Assembly (NCBI RefSeq): GCF_030718845.1
Contig: NZ_CP132191.1
Location: forward strand, 186,001 to 250,000
Length of the DNA: 64,000 nucleotides
Direction: 5' to 3'
DNA from: Mycoplasma seminis
Lineage (GTDB): Bacteria; Bacillota_I; Bacilli_A; Mycoplasmatales; Metamycoplasmataceae
Part shown: positions 55,646 through 64,000 of the stretch, in pieces
How positions within the stretch are numbered: the first letter of the stretch is position 1
Layout of the letters: the number at the start of each line of letters is the position of its first letter
Made by a program: the position numbers and the translations under genes
Notes under the pieces: generated by a model
What the model saw: the letters and a program-made list of their open reading frames with translations, nothing else
What the model was told of the DNA's origin: nothing
Databases searched by the model: none

Positions 55646-56207
55646 AATATTAGAAGCATTATTATACATTCAAGGCGATGATGGTTTAACTTTAGAACAA
55701 GTTAAAGACATTTTTTCACTAGCTACATTAGCTGAAGCTAAAAAAGTTATGGCTGACTTCCATAAAGATTTTAACGACCAAGAACGTGGACTTAAAGTAG
55801 TTAACTTTAATGATGTTTATAAATTAGCAACTAGAGAAACATTTAAAGAATACATTTCAAAAATGGTTTCTATTGTTAAAAAACAAAGATTATCAAACGC
55901 TGCAATTGAAGTTGCTGGAATTATTGCTTATAAACAACCTATTACACGTAGTCAAATTGCACAAATCAGAGGTGTGGCTTCAGATCAAGTGGTAAATACT
56001 TTATTAGTTAAAGGTGTTATTGAAGAAGTAGGGATTTCACCAACACCAGGTAATCCTGTACTTTATGGTGTAACAAACAAATTCTATGACCACTTTAAAT
56101 TAACAAGTATGAGAGATTTACCAAAATTAAACGAATTTAACTACGTTGAAGGTGTAGAAAACGAAAATACAGATTTTGACCTTTTTGCATCTCAACGTGA
56201 AGAATAA
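55635..56207 (+). CDS. scpB: Segregation and condensation protein B
   Basis: Dimeric winged-helix partner of ScpA. ILEALLYIQGDDGLTLEQV at the start and the signature IAYKQPITRSQIAQIRGVAS near residue 97 followed by PTPGNPVLYGVT identify it. It has 190 aa. The start at ATG 55635 is chosen because AGGAGAAC lies just upstream within scpA and the ScpB fold begins there; a further upstream start would overlap scpA in another frame without support. Confidence 0.96.
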   Translation: MKNKILEALLYIQGDDGLTLEQVKDIFSLATLAEAKKVMADFHKDFNDQERGLKVVNFNDVYKLATRETFKEYISKMVSIVKKQRLSNAAIEVAGIIAYKQPITRSQIAQIRGVASDQVVNTLLVKGVIEEVGISPTPGNPVLYGVTNKFYDHFKLTSMRDLPKLNEFNYVEGVENENTDFDLFASQREE

Positions 56208-56216
56208 AAGGAAGAT

Positions 56217-57092
56217 ATGTTAGAAATTAAAGCAACCAAAAATGATGAAAATAGAACTTTGTTCAAAGTAATAACAAAATATTGTTCATCATTACCATTA
56301 AGTAGAATAGAAAAACTTTTTAGAAAAAAAGATATTAAAGTAAATGGTGAAAGAAAAGTAGAAAAATCATATTTAGTACAAGAAAATGATTTGATTGTAA
56401 TTTATGGTATTTTAGAAGACACCGCAACTTTTGAACCTACACAAGTAGCTAAAAGTGCTGGAACTATTAAAATACTTTATGAAGATGAAAATATTTTAAT
56501 AGTAGAAAAGCCAATTGGATTAGATGTTCACGGTGAGGAAAATTGTTTAGATAATCAAGTTTTAGCATATTTAAACTTTAAAATGGTAGATAGTTTTAAA
56601 CCATCACACATTGGAAGACTTGATAAAGACACCAGTGGAATAATGTTATATGCAAAAAACTATGCAACATTATCAACTTTAAATGCACAAACAGAATGCA
56701 TGATTAAAAAATATACATTTTTTAGCAATATTAATTTAGATAATTATTCAAGCAAACATCCTATGATGGTAAAAATTTTCACTGTCAAAGATGAAAAAAA
56801 TAAACGTATGAAAGCTTCTCCAAAACAATTACCTGGTTCAAAAGAAGCTATCACACTGTTCTATATGGAAAATGGTAGAAAAATAGCTCAATTAGTAACT
56901 GGAAGAAAACACCAAATTAGATTAACACTTAAATATTTAGGTTACCCAATTGAAGGTGATAAAAAATACCATGGAGCTAGTGCTAAAAGATTAATGCTAC
57001 ATTCATTTAGTCTTAAATTCCAAGACCTTAAAGGTGAATTAAAATATCTAAATAACCTAGAAATCATCTCATTACCAAATTTTAAAAGATAG
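56217..57092 (+). CDS. RluC/RluD-family pseudouridine synthase
   Basis: 23S rRNA pseudouridine synthase type. The S4-like N-terminus (residues about 15-75, LSRIEKLFRKKDIKVNGERK) precedes the catalytic domain with IGRLDKDTSGIMLYAKN near residue 138 (catalytic Asp) and TGRKHQIRLTLKYLG near residue 230. It has 291 aa. It starts 9 bases after scpB with AAAAGGAAG. The exact uridine target is not decided. Confidence 0.92.
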   Translation: MLEIKATKNDENRTLFKVITKYCSSLPLSRIEKLFRKKDIKVNGERKVEKSYLVQENDLIVIYGILEDTATFEPTQVAKSAGTIKILYEDENILIVEKPIGLDVHGEENCLDNQVLAYLNFKMVDSFKPSHIGRLDKDTSGIMLYAKNYATLSTLNAQTECMIKKYTFFSNINLDNYSSKHPMMVKIFTVKDEKNKRMKASPKQLPGSKEAITLFYMENGRKIAQLVTGRKHQIRLTLKYLGYPIEGDKKYHGASAKRLMLHSFSLKFQDLKGELKYLNNLEIISLPNFKR

Positions 57093-57099
57093 GAGAATT

Positions 57100-57402
57100 A
57101 TGAAAAAAGTTTCAAAAGATAAATTAATTGAAATTGTGCAATCATTAATGTTAAGACCTGATGAAGATGTACTTGATAAAATTATGACTTCTTGAGAAGA
57201 TATCCAATTACAATTAGAAGGGTTAAATTCTTTAGATTTAGATAACTTACAGCCTATGGAAAGAATCAATGAAGACTTGCACATAGACTTATTAAGAGAA
57301 GATGTTGAAGATGATTCTTATTCTATTTCAAAGGATGATATATTAAAAAACGCTCCAACTTCAGATGGTGATTTCGTAACTCTTACAAAGGTGGTTAAAT
57401 AA
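57100..57402 (+). CDS. gatC: Asp/Glu-tRNA amidotransferase subunit C
   Basis: Small stabilising subunit of GatCAB, which converts Glu-tRNA(Gln) to Gln-tRNA(Gln). It has 100 aa; the family's LxxLDLDNLQPMERI-type stretch (LDLDNLQPMERINEDL) and the C-terminal DILKNAPTSDGDFVTLTKVV are visible. UGA-Trp is in MTSWEDI. ATAGGAGAA supports the ATG. One-base overlap with gatA (TAATG). Confidence 0.93.
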
Positions 57403-58724
57403 TGAGACAATTTAAAGTATTAGGTAATTATTCATCTGCTTATGACGAATTAAAAAATGATCACAATAATGCTGTAGCATATTTATATCCATTTTCAAAT
57501 GATTATGTTGCTAAAAACAAAACTTTTGATAATGTTGTTATTACATTAAAAGATGTATTTGCAACTAATAATGCTCCGACTAGAGCATCAAGTTTAATTT
57601 TAGATAGCTTTCAACCTTCATATAATGCAACTGTAGTGCAAAAACTTTTAGATGCTAATGCAAGGGTTATTGCTAAAGTTAACAATGACGAATTAGCTTT
57701 AGGAGGAACTGGGACATACAGTGCTTATGGACTTGTAACTAACCCTAAAGATTCTAGCAGACTAGCTGGAGGTTCTTCTTCAGGTTCTGCTGCAACAATG
57801 AATGCAAATATTGGTTTTGCTTTAGGAAGTGATACTGGAGATAGTGTTAGACTTCCGGCCTCATATAATGGACTTGTAGGGTTCAAACCTTCATATGGAG
57901 CTATTAGTAGATATGGTATGTTTGCTTATGCTTCTTCACTTGATACAGTAGCATTCTTTACTCATAATGTTAATGATGCTATCATTTCAGCTCAAACATT
58001 GTATGGTGTTGATGCAAAAGATATGACTTCAGTTCCGGTAGTAATTGATAATGTAGTAAAAACTAAACCAAATAAAGTAGCTTATTTAGATTTTGAAAGC
58101 TTGATTCAACCATATGTTAAAGACTCTATGCAAGGGTTATTAGATAAAATGAAACAAGATAGTATTGAAGTTGTTAAAATTAAACCTAACCTTGAAATTT
58201 TAAATGCTATTAATATTGTTTATCGTGTAATTAGTTTCTCTGAAGCTAGTTCAAATTTAGCTAATTTAACTGGTATTGGATTCGGAAGCAGAGTTGAAGC
58301 AGATAATTGAGAAGAAATTATGCATGATACTCGTTCTGAAAAATTCGGAAAAATGGTGCAAGAAAGACTTGCTTTAGGAAGTTATTTCTTATACACAGAA
58401 AACCAAACAGATATCTTTATCAAAGCACAAAAAGCTCGTAGATTAATTAAAAATTATTACACAGAATTACATAAACAATATGATTGTGTAATTTTCCCAG
58501 CATTTGGTGGAATTGCACCTAAAATAAATGAAGATACTTCTTCATATGGTGTTATGAACTTTATTCTTACAGGTGCGAACTTAGTTGGAAACCCTTCTAT
58601 CACTATACCATTAGGAAATTATGAAAATATGCCTTATAATTTTGCACTTGAAGCAGGTATTTATCAAGATGAAAAATTATTAGGATTTGCTGAATATATT
58701 GAAGAATTAAAAGGGAGAGAATAA
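57402..58724 (+). CDS. gatA: Asp/Glu-tRNA amidotransferase subunit A
   Basis: Amidase subunit releasing ammonia from glutamine. The catalytic Lys50 is in ITLKDVF, the cis-Ser is in LAGGSSSGSA (about residue 126) and the nucleophile Ser148 is in GSDTGDSVRLPAS. In most amidases this motif is GSDTGGS, so Asp replaces Gly next to the nucleophile. It has 440 aa, with one UGA-Trp at 58308. It is shorter than many GatA by trimming at the N-terminus. It overlaps gatC and gatB by one base each. Confidence 0.95.
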
Positions 58725-60145
58725 TGGATAATTTTGAAACAATAATTGGGATTGAAATCCACGTTGAATTAAAAACTAAAACCAAAATGTTCTCACCTGC
58801 TGGAATAGATTTTAATGCAGCACCTAACACTAAAGCTAACCAAATCGATTTAGCTTATCCAGGTACTTTACCACAAGTTAATAAGCAAGCTGTTAAATAC
58901 GGAGTTGCCTTAGCTAAAGCTTTACAAATGCAAATTGATGATGAATTACATTTTGATAGAAAAAATTATTTCTATCCAGATTTACCAAAAGGTTACCAAA
59001 TTACACAATTTTATCGTCCAATTGGAAAAGATGGATTTGTTGAAATTCAAACATCACAAGGACCTAAAAAGATTGCAATCGAACGTATTCACCTTGAAGA
59101 GGATACTGCAAGACAACACCATGATGAAAATGGTACAAAATTAGATTACAACCGTGCTGGAATTCCGCTTATTGAGGTTGTTACTTATCCAGTAATTAGA
59201 ACTGCTGAAGAAGCAGCTAATTATGTAGATATGATTAAGAAAACCGTTATTGCTTTAGAAATTTCTGAAGGTAAACTTGAGCAAGGTTCATTAAGAGCTG
59301 ATATTAATATTTCACTTAGACCTCGTGGATATAATGGTTTTGGTACAAAAGTTGAAATCAAAAACATGAACTCAACTTCAAACATTAAAAAAGCTATTGA
59401 ATATGAAATTAAATTACAAAGAGAAAAGATTCTTAAAGATGAAGTTATCTTACAACAAACCAAACGTTTTGATGATAACACAAACCAAACTGTAGTAATG
59501 CGTACTAAAACAGGAACTACAGATTATAAATATTTCGCTGATCCAAATATCCCTATCATTAAGCTTTCAAAGGAATTTATTGATAGTGTTAAATTAAATG
59601 AATTACCAAATGAAAAACTAAAACGTTACCAAGAAAATGGTATTCAAAACATCTATATTCAAAGTTTAATAGATGATTATGAACTTGCAAAATATTTTGA
59701 TTCAATTGCTTACAAAGATAAAGATAAATTATCTAAAGTTTTCTTTGCGGAAGTTGTTTCTTTAGCTAATGCGCAAAATGTACATCCAACTGAATTAAAT
59801 ATTAACCCTGAGCACTTAAATCAAGCCTTAGAACTTTTAGATGCTGAAGTAATTTCAGGTAAATCACTTAAGAAATTAATCGCTTTACTTCCGAATTACG
59901 AAGGTGATATTAATTTATTATTAGAAAGTCATAATTTAAAACAAATTAGTGATCCAAAATTAATTCGTTCATTAATAGATGAAATTATGCAAGCTAATCC
60001 AGAAATCTTAAATGAATATGATTCAAGACCTGAAAGAGTTGTTAAATTCATTTTAGGTGCTTTAATGAAAAAAACAGGAGGTCAAGTTAGCCCGATTTTA
60101 TCAAATACAATTACTCTTGAGGTGCTAAATGACTTGAAGAAATAA
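58724..60145 (+). CDS. gatB: Asp/Glu-tRNA amidotransferase subunit B
   Basis: Binds misacylated tRNA and carries the kinase-like step. GIEIHVELKTKTKMFSPAG near residue 7, DLAYPGTLPQVNKQAV, and FYPDLPKGYQITQ near residue 85 are family hallmarks; the YqeY-like tail ends at NDLKK. It has 473 aa. GGGAGAGAATA gives the ribosome site inside gatA. Its last 17 bases overlap the next gene. Confidence 0.97.
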   Translation: MDNFETIIGIEIHVELKTKTKMFSPAGIDFNAAPNTKANQIDLAYPGTLPQVNKQAVKYGVALAKALQMQIDDELHFDRKNYFYPDLPKGYQITQFYRPIGKDGFVEIQTSQGPKKIAIERIHLEEDTARQHHDENGTKLDYNRAGIPLIEVVTYPVIRTAEEAANYVDMIKKTVIALEISEGKLEQGSLRADINISLRPRGYNGFGTKVEIKNMNSTSNIKKAIEYEIKLQREKILKDEVILQQTKRFDDNTNQTVVMRTKTGTTDYKYFADPNIPIIKLSKEFIDSVKLNELPNEKLKRYQENGIQNIYIQSLIDDYELAKYFDSIAYKDKDKLSKVFFAEVVSLANAQNVHPTELNINPEHLNQALELLDAEVISGKSLKKLIALLPNYEGDINLLLESHNLKQISDPKLIRSLIDEIMQANPEILNEYDSRPERVVKFILGALMKKTGGQVSPILSNTITLEVLNDLKK

Positions 60146-61214
60146 AAATATTAATCACTATGCAAAATTAGTGAAATATAAAAATAAAAACAATGCAATT
60201 AAAAAAGCTTATCATCAAAATTTAATTTGACCTGACCGCTTTACAATATTTTTAACTTTATATGAATTCTTAATTAAAAATATTTTAATTACATTATTTG
60301 CTAAATTACTTTTAAGGGCTAGAAATGAGAATGAAAGTCGTAAAAGAATTAAGGTTATTGATAATGTTTACAAGAACTTTACCAGTAAGGAATATAACTT
60401 TATTTGATTATCGAGTGCCTTTTATCTTTTAATTTCATTTGTTCCTGTAATTTATATTGTTTACATTTTAAATATGTTTGTTAGCTATATTCCAGCATTT
60501 AATGATTTTGTTGGAAAAGAATTCCAGAAACACTTTTTAGAGCTTATTTTAGGGCGTTTTATCCCTGGTTCTCAAGAATATTTGCTTAATATTGGCTCAA
60601 ATTCCTCTGAAGGATTTACTTTAAAAACTATACTTCCTAACTTGATTTTATTCTTATCATCTTTATATATTTCAAGTACTGGATATGGAAAATTAGTTTC
60701 TTCATCCAACTATATTTATGAACATTATAAGATGGGAACTTATTGAGGAAATAAAATTAAAGGATTCTTTTTAGTGTTTGTGGTTTCGATTATTTTCTGA
60801 ATTTTTGCAACAGCTGACATCATGACTGAAAAAGCAATCTTACTCAGACACCAAAATAATAAAATATGACTCAATGAATTTGTTTATTTCATTTATACCA
60901 CAACATTTTTCATTGTACTTTTAATTACTTTATTTAAATTAATTCCATCCTTTAAATTAAGTATTAAAAGTGTTTATAAAGGTGCACTTTTATCAGCTAC
61001 CCCAACTATACTTTTAGTATTATTATTCAACTCATTAAATAAATATTTTAACTATGATAAATTCGGTGGTACTGTAGGGTTCTTCTTCACTATTGCGTTC
61101 TTTATCAACTGATTTGTATATTTTGTTTTCTTAGGTATTACATTTAATAATGCCTACTATAAAAATTACATTAGTACTCGAACAATTAACAAACGTCAAA
61201 TTTTATTTATTTAA
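60129..61214 (+). CDS. YihY/BrkB-family membrane protein
   Basis: Polytopic membrane protein of the YihY/BrkB type, 361 aa; cellular role unsettled (often misnamed RNase BN). About six hydrophobic helices follow a basic N-terminus; the family-like features are YLLISFVPVIYIVYILNMF in helix 1 and ISSTGYGKLVSSSNYIYE after helix 2. GAGGTG lies 6 bases before ATG 60129, inside gatB, so it is coupled to gatCAB. Eight or so UGA-Trp codons explain why it is fragmented in a standard-code reading. Confidence 0.85.
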
Positions 61215-61548
61215 GTGTTTAATTTTTTAAAAAATAGTGTATTATATATGCGGGACATGAGAATGTCCTGTTATACTGCTTAAATAGTAAACTATTTATT
61301 ATTTTGTACTAAGTTATAGCTTAAAAAGTCGCATTTTAAGCAAATCATTTATATACATATTTATTTTTTATTTTACAACTTGTTTTTTATTTCTTATATA
61401 TCTTAATATATTTTATAAATTCTTACACATCCAGTATTTTATTTTATACATTATAAATAATATATGAGTCACACGCACGTGTGGCTTTTCTTATTGCCTT
61501 TTTTGTTTATTTTTAGTTCACTTTGCAAAAAATTAATATATGTAGTGT
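61215..61548. other. Non-coding gap with three hairpins before comEA
   Basis: No gene found. Three perfect hairpins occur in a row: GGACAT-GAGA-ATGTCC (61253-61268), AAATAGT-AA-ACTATTT (61272-61287) and GCTTAAAA / TTTTAAGC (61319-61341). A fourth, CACAC-GCAC-GTGTG near 61470 with a following TTTTCTT, looks like a terminator. They could belong to a small RNA or a leader; nothing else is recognised. Confidence 0.45.
61463..61492 (+). terminator. Possible terminator ahead of comEA
   Basis: GAGTCACACGCACGTGTGGC hairpin (stem CACAC/GTGTG with flanking pairs) followed by TTTTCTT. Confidence 0.5.
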
Positions 61549-62055
61549 ATGAGAAAGAAAAAATTGATTTTATATTTGATTTTAGTTTTGCTCGCAAGCG
61601 GTATAGCTGGGTATGTTTTAATTCAGCAAATTCAAGCGCAACACAGCTTGCAAAAGAGCAAGAAAGGAGGTGAAGAAGACAAAATTTATAAATATAAATT
61701 AAGCGGAAATGTCTTGCATAAAAATATAGAATCAACTAAACCTTTAACATACAGAGAATTACTTTATTTAGCACAAGTAAAAAGTGGATCTGATTTAGAT
61801 TCACTAAAACTAGATGATTATGCAACTGAAGAACAAACCATATTTATTCCAAGAAAAGACCAAAAATTATTATGAAGTGATATAAGGAGTGCTAAAGATT
61901 TCGAAGTTTTTGGAATAGATAAAAAATATGCTAGATACCTATATGAATATAAAGAAAAAAACCAAGGAATACCAACTTGAGATGATATTTTAAAGATAAA
62001 AGGAATTGGTTCAAAAACAATTGAAATCTTAAAAAGTTTCTTGATTCTAGAATAG
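61549..62055 (+). CDS. comEA: ComEA-like DNA-binding competence protein
   Basis: Membrane-anchored double-stranded DNA receptor of the uptake machinery. One N-terminal helix (KLILYLILVLLASGIAGYVL) is followed by an SLBB-like region (about residues 45-105) and a C-terminal helix-hairpin-helix (about 125-165) with DDILKIKGIGSKTIEILKS. UGA-Trp codons occur in the second half. It has 168 aa. No good ribosome site is seen. Its stop is abutted or overlapped by comEC, the usual pairing. Mollicutes lack most other competence genes. Confidence 0.88.
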
Positions 62056-63359
62056 CATTATTTAATTTATTCCTCATTGCATCATTATTTTTCATCGCAA
62101 TTTACACAAATTGATATTATTTGTTAATTGTTGTTTTATGCTTATGTATATACACTTTAATAATTAATACAAAATATATTTTTCTAATGCTAGGAATCTT
62201 TTTACTGATACTATTTACAGTTTCTTTGCATAATTGATTTTATTTTGAATATTGATATGAAGGCAAAGAAATTAATCAAGTATTTAGTGTTCGCAACATT
62301 AAGGAAAATTATGTGTGATTGCAAAATGCTTTAGGGCAAAAAATCAGCATTTATCGTAGCAATCTACCTGAAAATATAGCTTTGTATTCACAAATTAGAA
62401 TTCAAGGGCAATTATTTAAGATTGCAAAAATGAATGAATATTTTCAAAGTAACAATTTATTCTATACAGTCAAAATTTCGCAGCTCCAAATGCTCGATTC
62501 GTGAATTAATATTAGAGAAAAATTCTTTAATTATTATTTAAATCAACAGCAAGGATATCAAACATTAATTATTCCTTTAGTATTTGGGCATAGTGTTGAA
62601 AGTAAAAATGTTGTTATTCAACAACTAAGTCAATTAGGAATAATTCACCTAATTGTAGTAAGTGGATTGCACTTTGGAACGATATATTTATTTATAAACA
62701 TGATTTTTAGAAGATTTAAACAAAAATGACTCATTTTAATTATTGCTATCTCTATTTACTTTTGGTTTGTTAAAGATTCTGTTTCAGTTTATAAGATATA
62801 TTTGTTTATTTTAATCAAAGAGATTTGTCAGAAATTTTTTTCAAATCGCTACAATCCTTATAAGAATTTACTAGCTATTTCGCTTTTGTATTTATTATTT
62901 AATCCCTTAAGTGTGCTCTCAATAGGTTATTGAATTTCATATGTTCTCACATTCGGTTTGTTGCTTTACAATGTTCAAAAACAAAAGTGAAATAACACTA
63001 GTAAATTGCAAAAGTTTTTAGGATACTTAAAAATATATTTTTATTCCTGAATTCTAGCTAGCTGTATAGTAATTGTGTTTAATCAAAAATTAAATTTATT
63101 AAGCTTGCTACTCACTACAATATTAACTCCGATTTTTCAAATATTGCTGATTACATTTTTTCTATTTTTTCCATTTTGATTTATTGTTGTCCCGATTAGT
63201 AACCTAACAATTGACTTTTTAAACTTGTTTAGAAATTTCATTTTATTAATTAATATAAATGGAAAATGATATTGATATTCATTTCTGGTTTTTGATTATT
63301 TCTTTATTTTAAAACTGAGTTTATTAAATAAGAAATGTATAATTAAAACATGATATTAA
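62052..63359 (+). CDS. comEC: ComEC-like DNA-uptake channel protein
   Basis: Polytopic channel protein that passes single-stranded DNA into the cell. N-terminal hydrophobic helices are followed by a small soluble part, then the competence domain with LVFGHSVESKN and the signature QLGIIHLIVVSGLHFG near residue 205, then many helices. About 435 aa. The C-terminal metallo-beta-lactamase domain of full ComEC is absent. The start is uncertain: no ATG occurs until 62187. ATA 62052, overlapping the comEA stop as ATAG, or TTG 62121, would keep the N-terminal helices. The end overlaps holA by 10 bases. UGA-Trp codons are numerous. Confidence 0.82.
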
Positions 63360-64000
63360 TAACTGATACAAATGAATATTTAACTAAACAAAAAATCAAC
63401 GAAATTAAGTCTAAATTTAATCCAACAAACATAATTGAAATTGAAGATTTAGACAAAAGCGATATTTTGATTTCTTTATTAAATGAAGGTGGACTTTTTA
63501 GACAACAAAAGTTAATTTTGTTAAAAAATCCTAAATTGTTTAATAAAAAAGTAAAACTACAGGAAAGCTTAATAAATGCTTTAAATCAATGCAATGATGT
63601 TATTGTTTTATGATTCCAAGGCGAAAAAATCAAATCTTACTCATTACCAAAAACTCTTTATCTTGCTCATTCTTATGATTTCAAGCCTTTAAGTGAAAAA
63701 GAAACAATAACTTGAGTGCAAAAATGCTTTAACTCTTATGGTGTAAGTATTAAATATAATGATTTATTGCTTTTATTATCTAAGCTTCCAAATAACTTAA
63801 ATATTATTGAAAATGAAATCATTAAACTTAGCTTGCTTGGAGAAAACATTACACCTGCTTTACTTGAAAGTTTTATTAGCTTGTATCCATCTGATAATGC
63901 TTTTGTTTTCTCAAATGCAATTTCAAGCAATGAAATATTGTCAATTTACCAAAAATATTTAATGTTAAAAGAACAAGAAGTTAATATTAATCAGTTATTT
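63350..64000 (+). CDS. holA: DNA polymerase III delta subunit (partial)
   Basis: Clamp-opening subunit of the clamp loader. Seen are ILITDTNEYLTKQKINEIKS at the start, NEGGLFRQQKLILLKNP near residue 45 and a delta-like run through domain II (LLLLSKLPNNLNIIENEIIK near 140). 217 residues are visible and the frame leaves the window open. It overlaps comEC by 10 bases; comEA-comEC-holA is a common order in Firmicutes and mollicutes. UGA-Trp at 63611 and 63713. Confidence 0.9.

Overview
This is an A+T-rich stretch of a mollicute (Mycoplasma sensu lato) chromosome. In almost every gene UGA sits inside the reading frame where the protein family has Trp (genetic code 4), and UGG is rare. There is no sign of cell-wall genes. 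The gene complement (C39-ABC exporter, gatCAB, hrcA-grpE, comEA-comEC, GA/FIVAR giant surface protein, IS3 and IS256 elements) suggests the hominis-type (Mycoplasmopsis/Metamycoplasma) branch; the species cannot be told from the window.

Layout. 1-12460: the 3' part of a giant repetitive surface protein gene (at least 3682 codons when intact), split by an IS3-family element at 5010-6415. 12602-15045: a hypothetical gene, then cmk and der. 15059-19373 (minus): two small membrane proteins, a YmdB-type phosphoesterase and parC. 19538-25266: a tiny basic protein, then the replication/repair run dnaX-ybaB-recR-tmk-holB-rsmI. 25306-28490 (minus): a DUF2130 coiled-coil protein, an RNase HIII-like enzyme and a Cof-type HAD phosphatase. 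28634-29917: a second IS3-family element. 30130-31825: pyrH-frr and a small membrane protein. 31902-33448 (minus): an unidentified structured RNA, ylxM and ftsY. 33762-36490: tRNA-Leu(AAG), then ptsH, cardiolipin synthase, a DUF2188 protein and rpiB on the minus strand. 36587-38972: a C39-peptidase ABC exporter with a coupled membrane protein. 38995-40880: ybeY, cdd, era. 40937-44489: a lipoprotein gene interrupted in its signal peptide by an IS256-family element. 44536-48419: a CIRCE-controlled heat-shock block (hrcA-grpE, dnaK). 48454-50444: pgi and an RsuA-type pseudouridine synthase. 50450-51770: a second IS256-family element. 51802-52402: a second unidentified structured RNA (minus) and the SRP RNA (plus). 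52468-53466 (minus): rplL-rplJ with an L10-type leader. 53806-61214: acpS-plsC-scpA-scpB-rluC-like-gatC-gatA-gatB-brkB-like, nearly all overlapping or a few bases apart. 61549-64000: comEA-comEC-holA, with holA running off the window.

How it works together. Most of the window is housekeeping: replication clamp loading (dnaX, holB, holA), nucleotide supply (cmk, tmk, pyrH, cdd), ribosome assembly and translation (der, era, ybeY, rsmI, frr, gatCAB, rplJL), protein targeting (ftsY, ylxM, SRP RNA), chromosome segregation (parC, scpAB) and heat shock under HrcA. The accessory content is the interrupted giant protein, the interrupted lipoprotein, four IS copies and the peptide exporter. Two IS copies interrupt surface-protein genes, each with a visible target duplication that restores the host frame exactly when removed. 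All four transposases look damaged: three by a one-base indel in a short A-run, one by loss of a catalytic Asp.

The most notable points are the two clean insertions into surface genes, a GrpE carrying an N-terminal trigger-factor-like FKBP domain, the orphan C39-ABC exporter with a coupled accessory protein, and two structured RNAs that I could not assign to a family. Nothing here is clearly an entirely new system.
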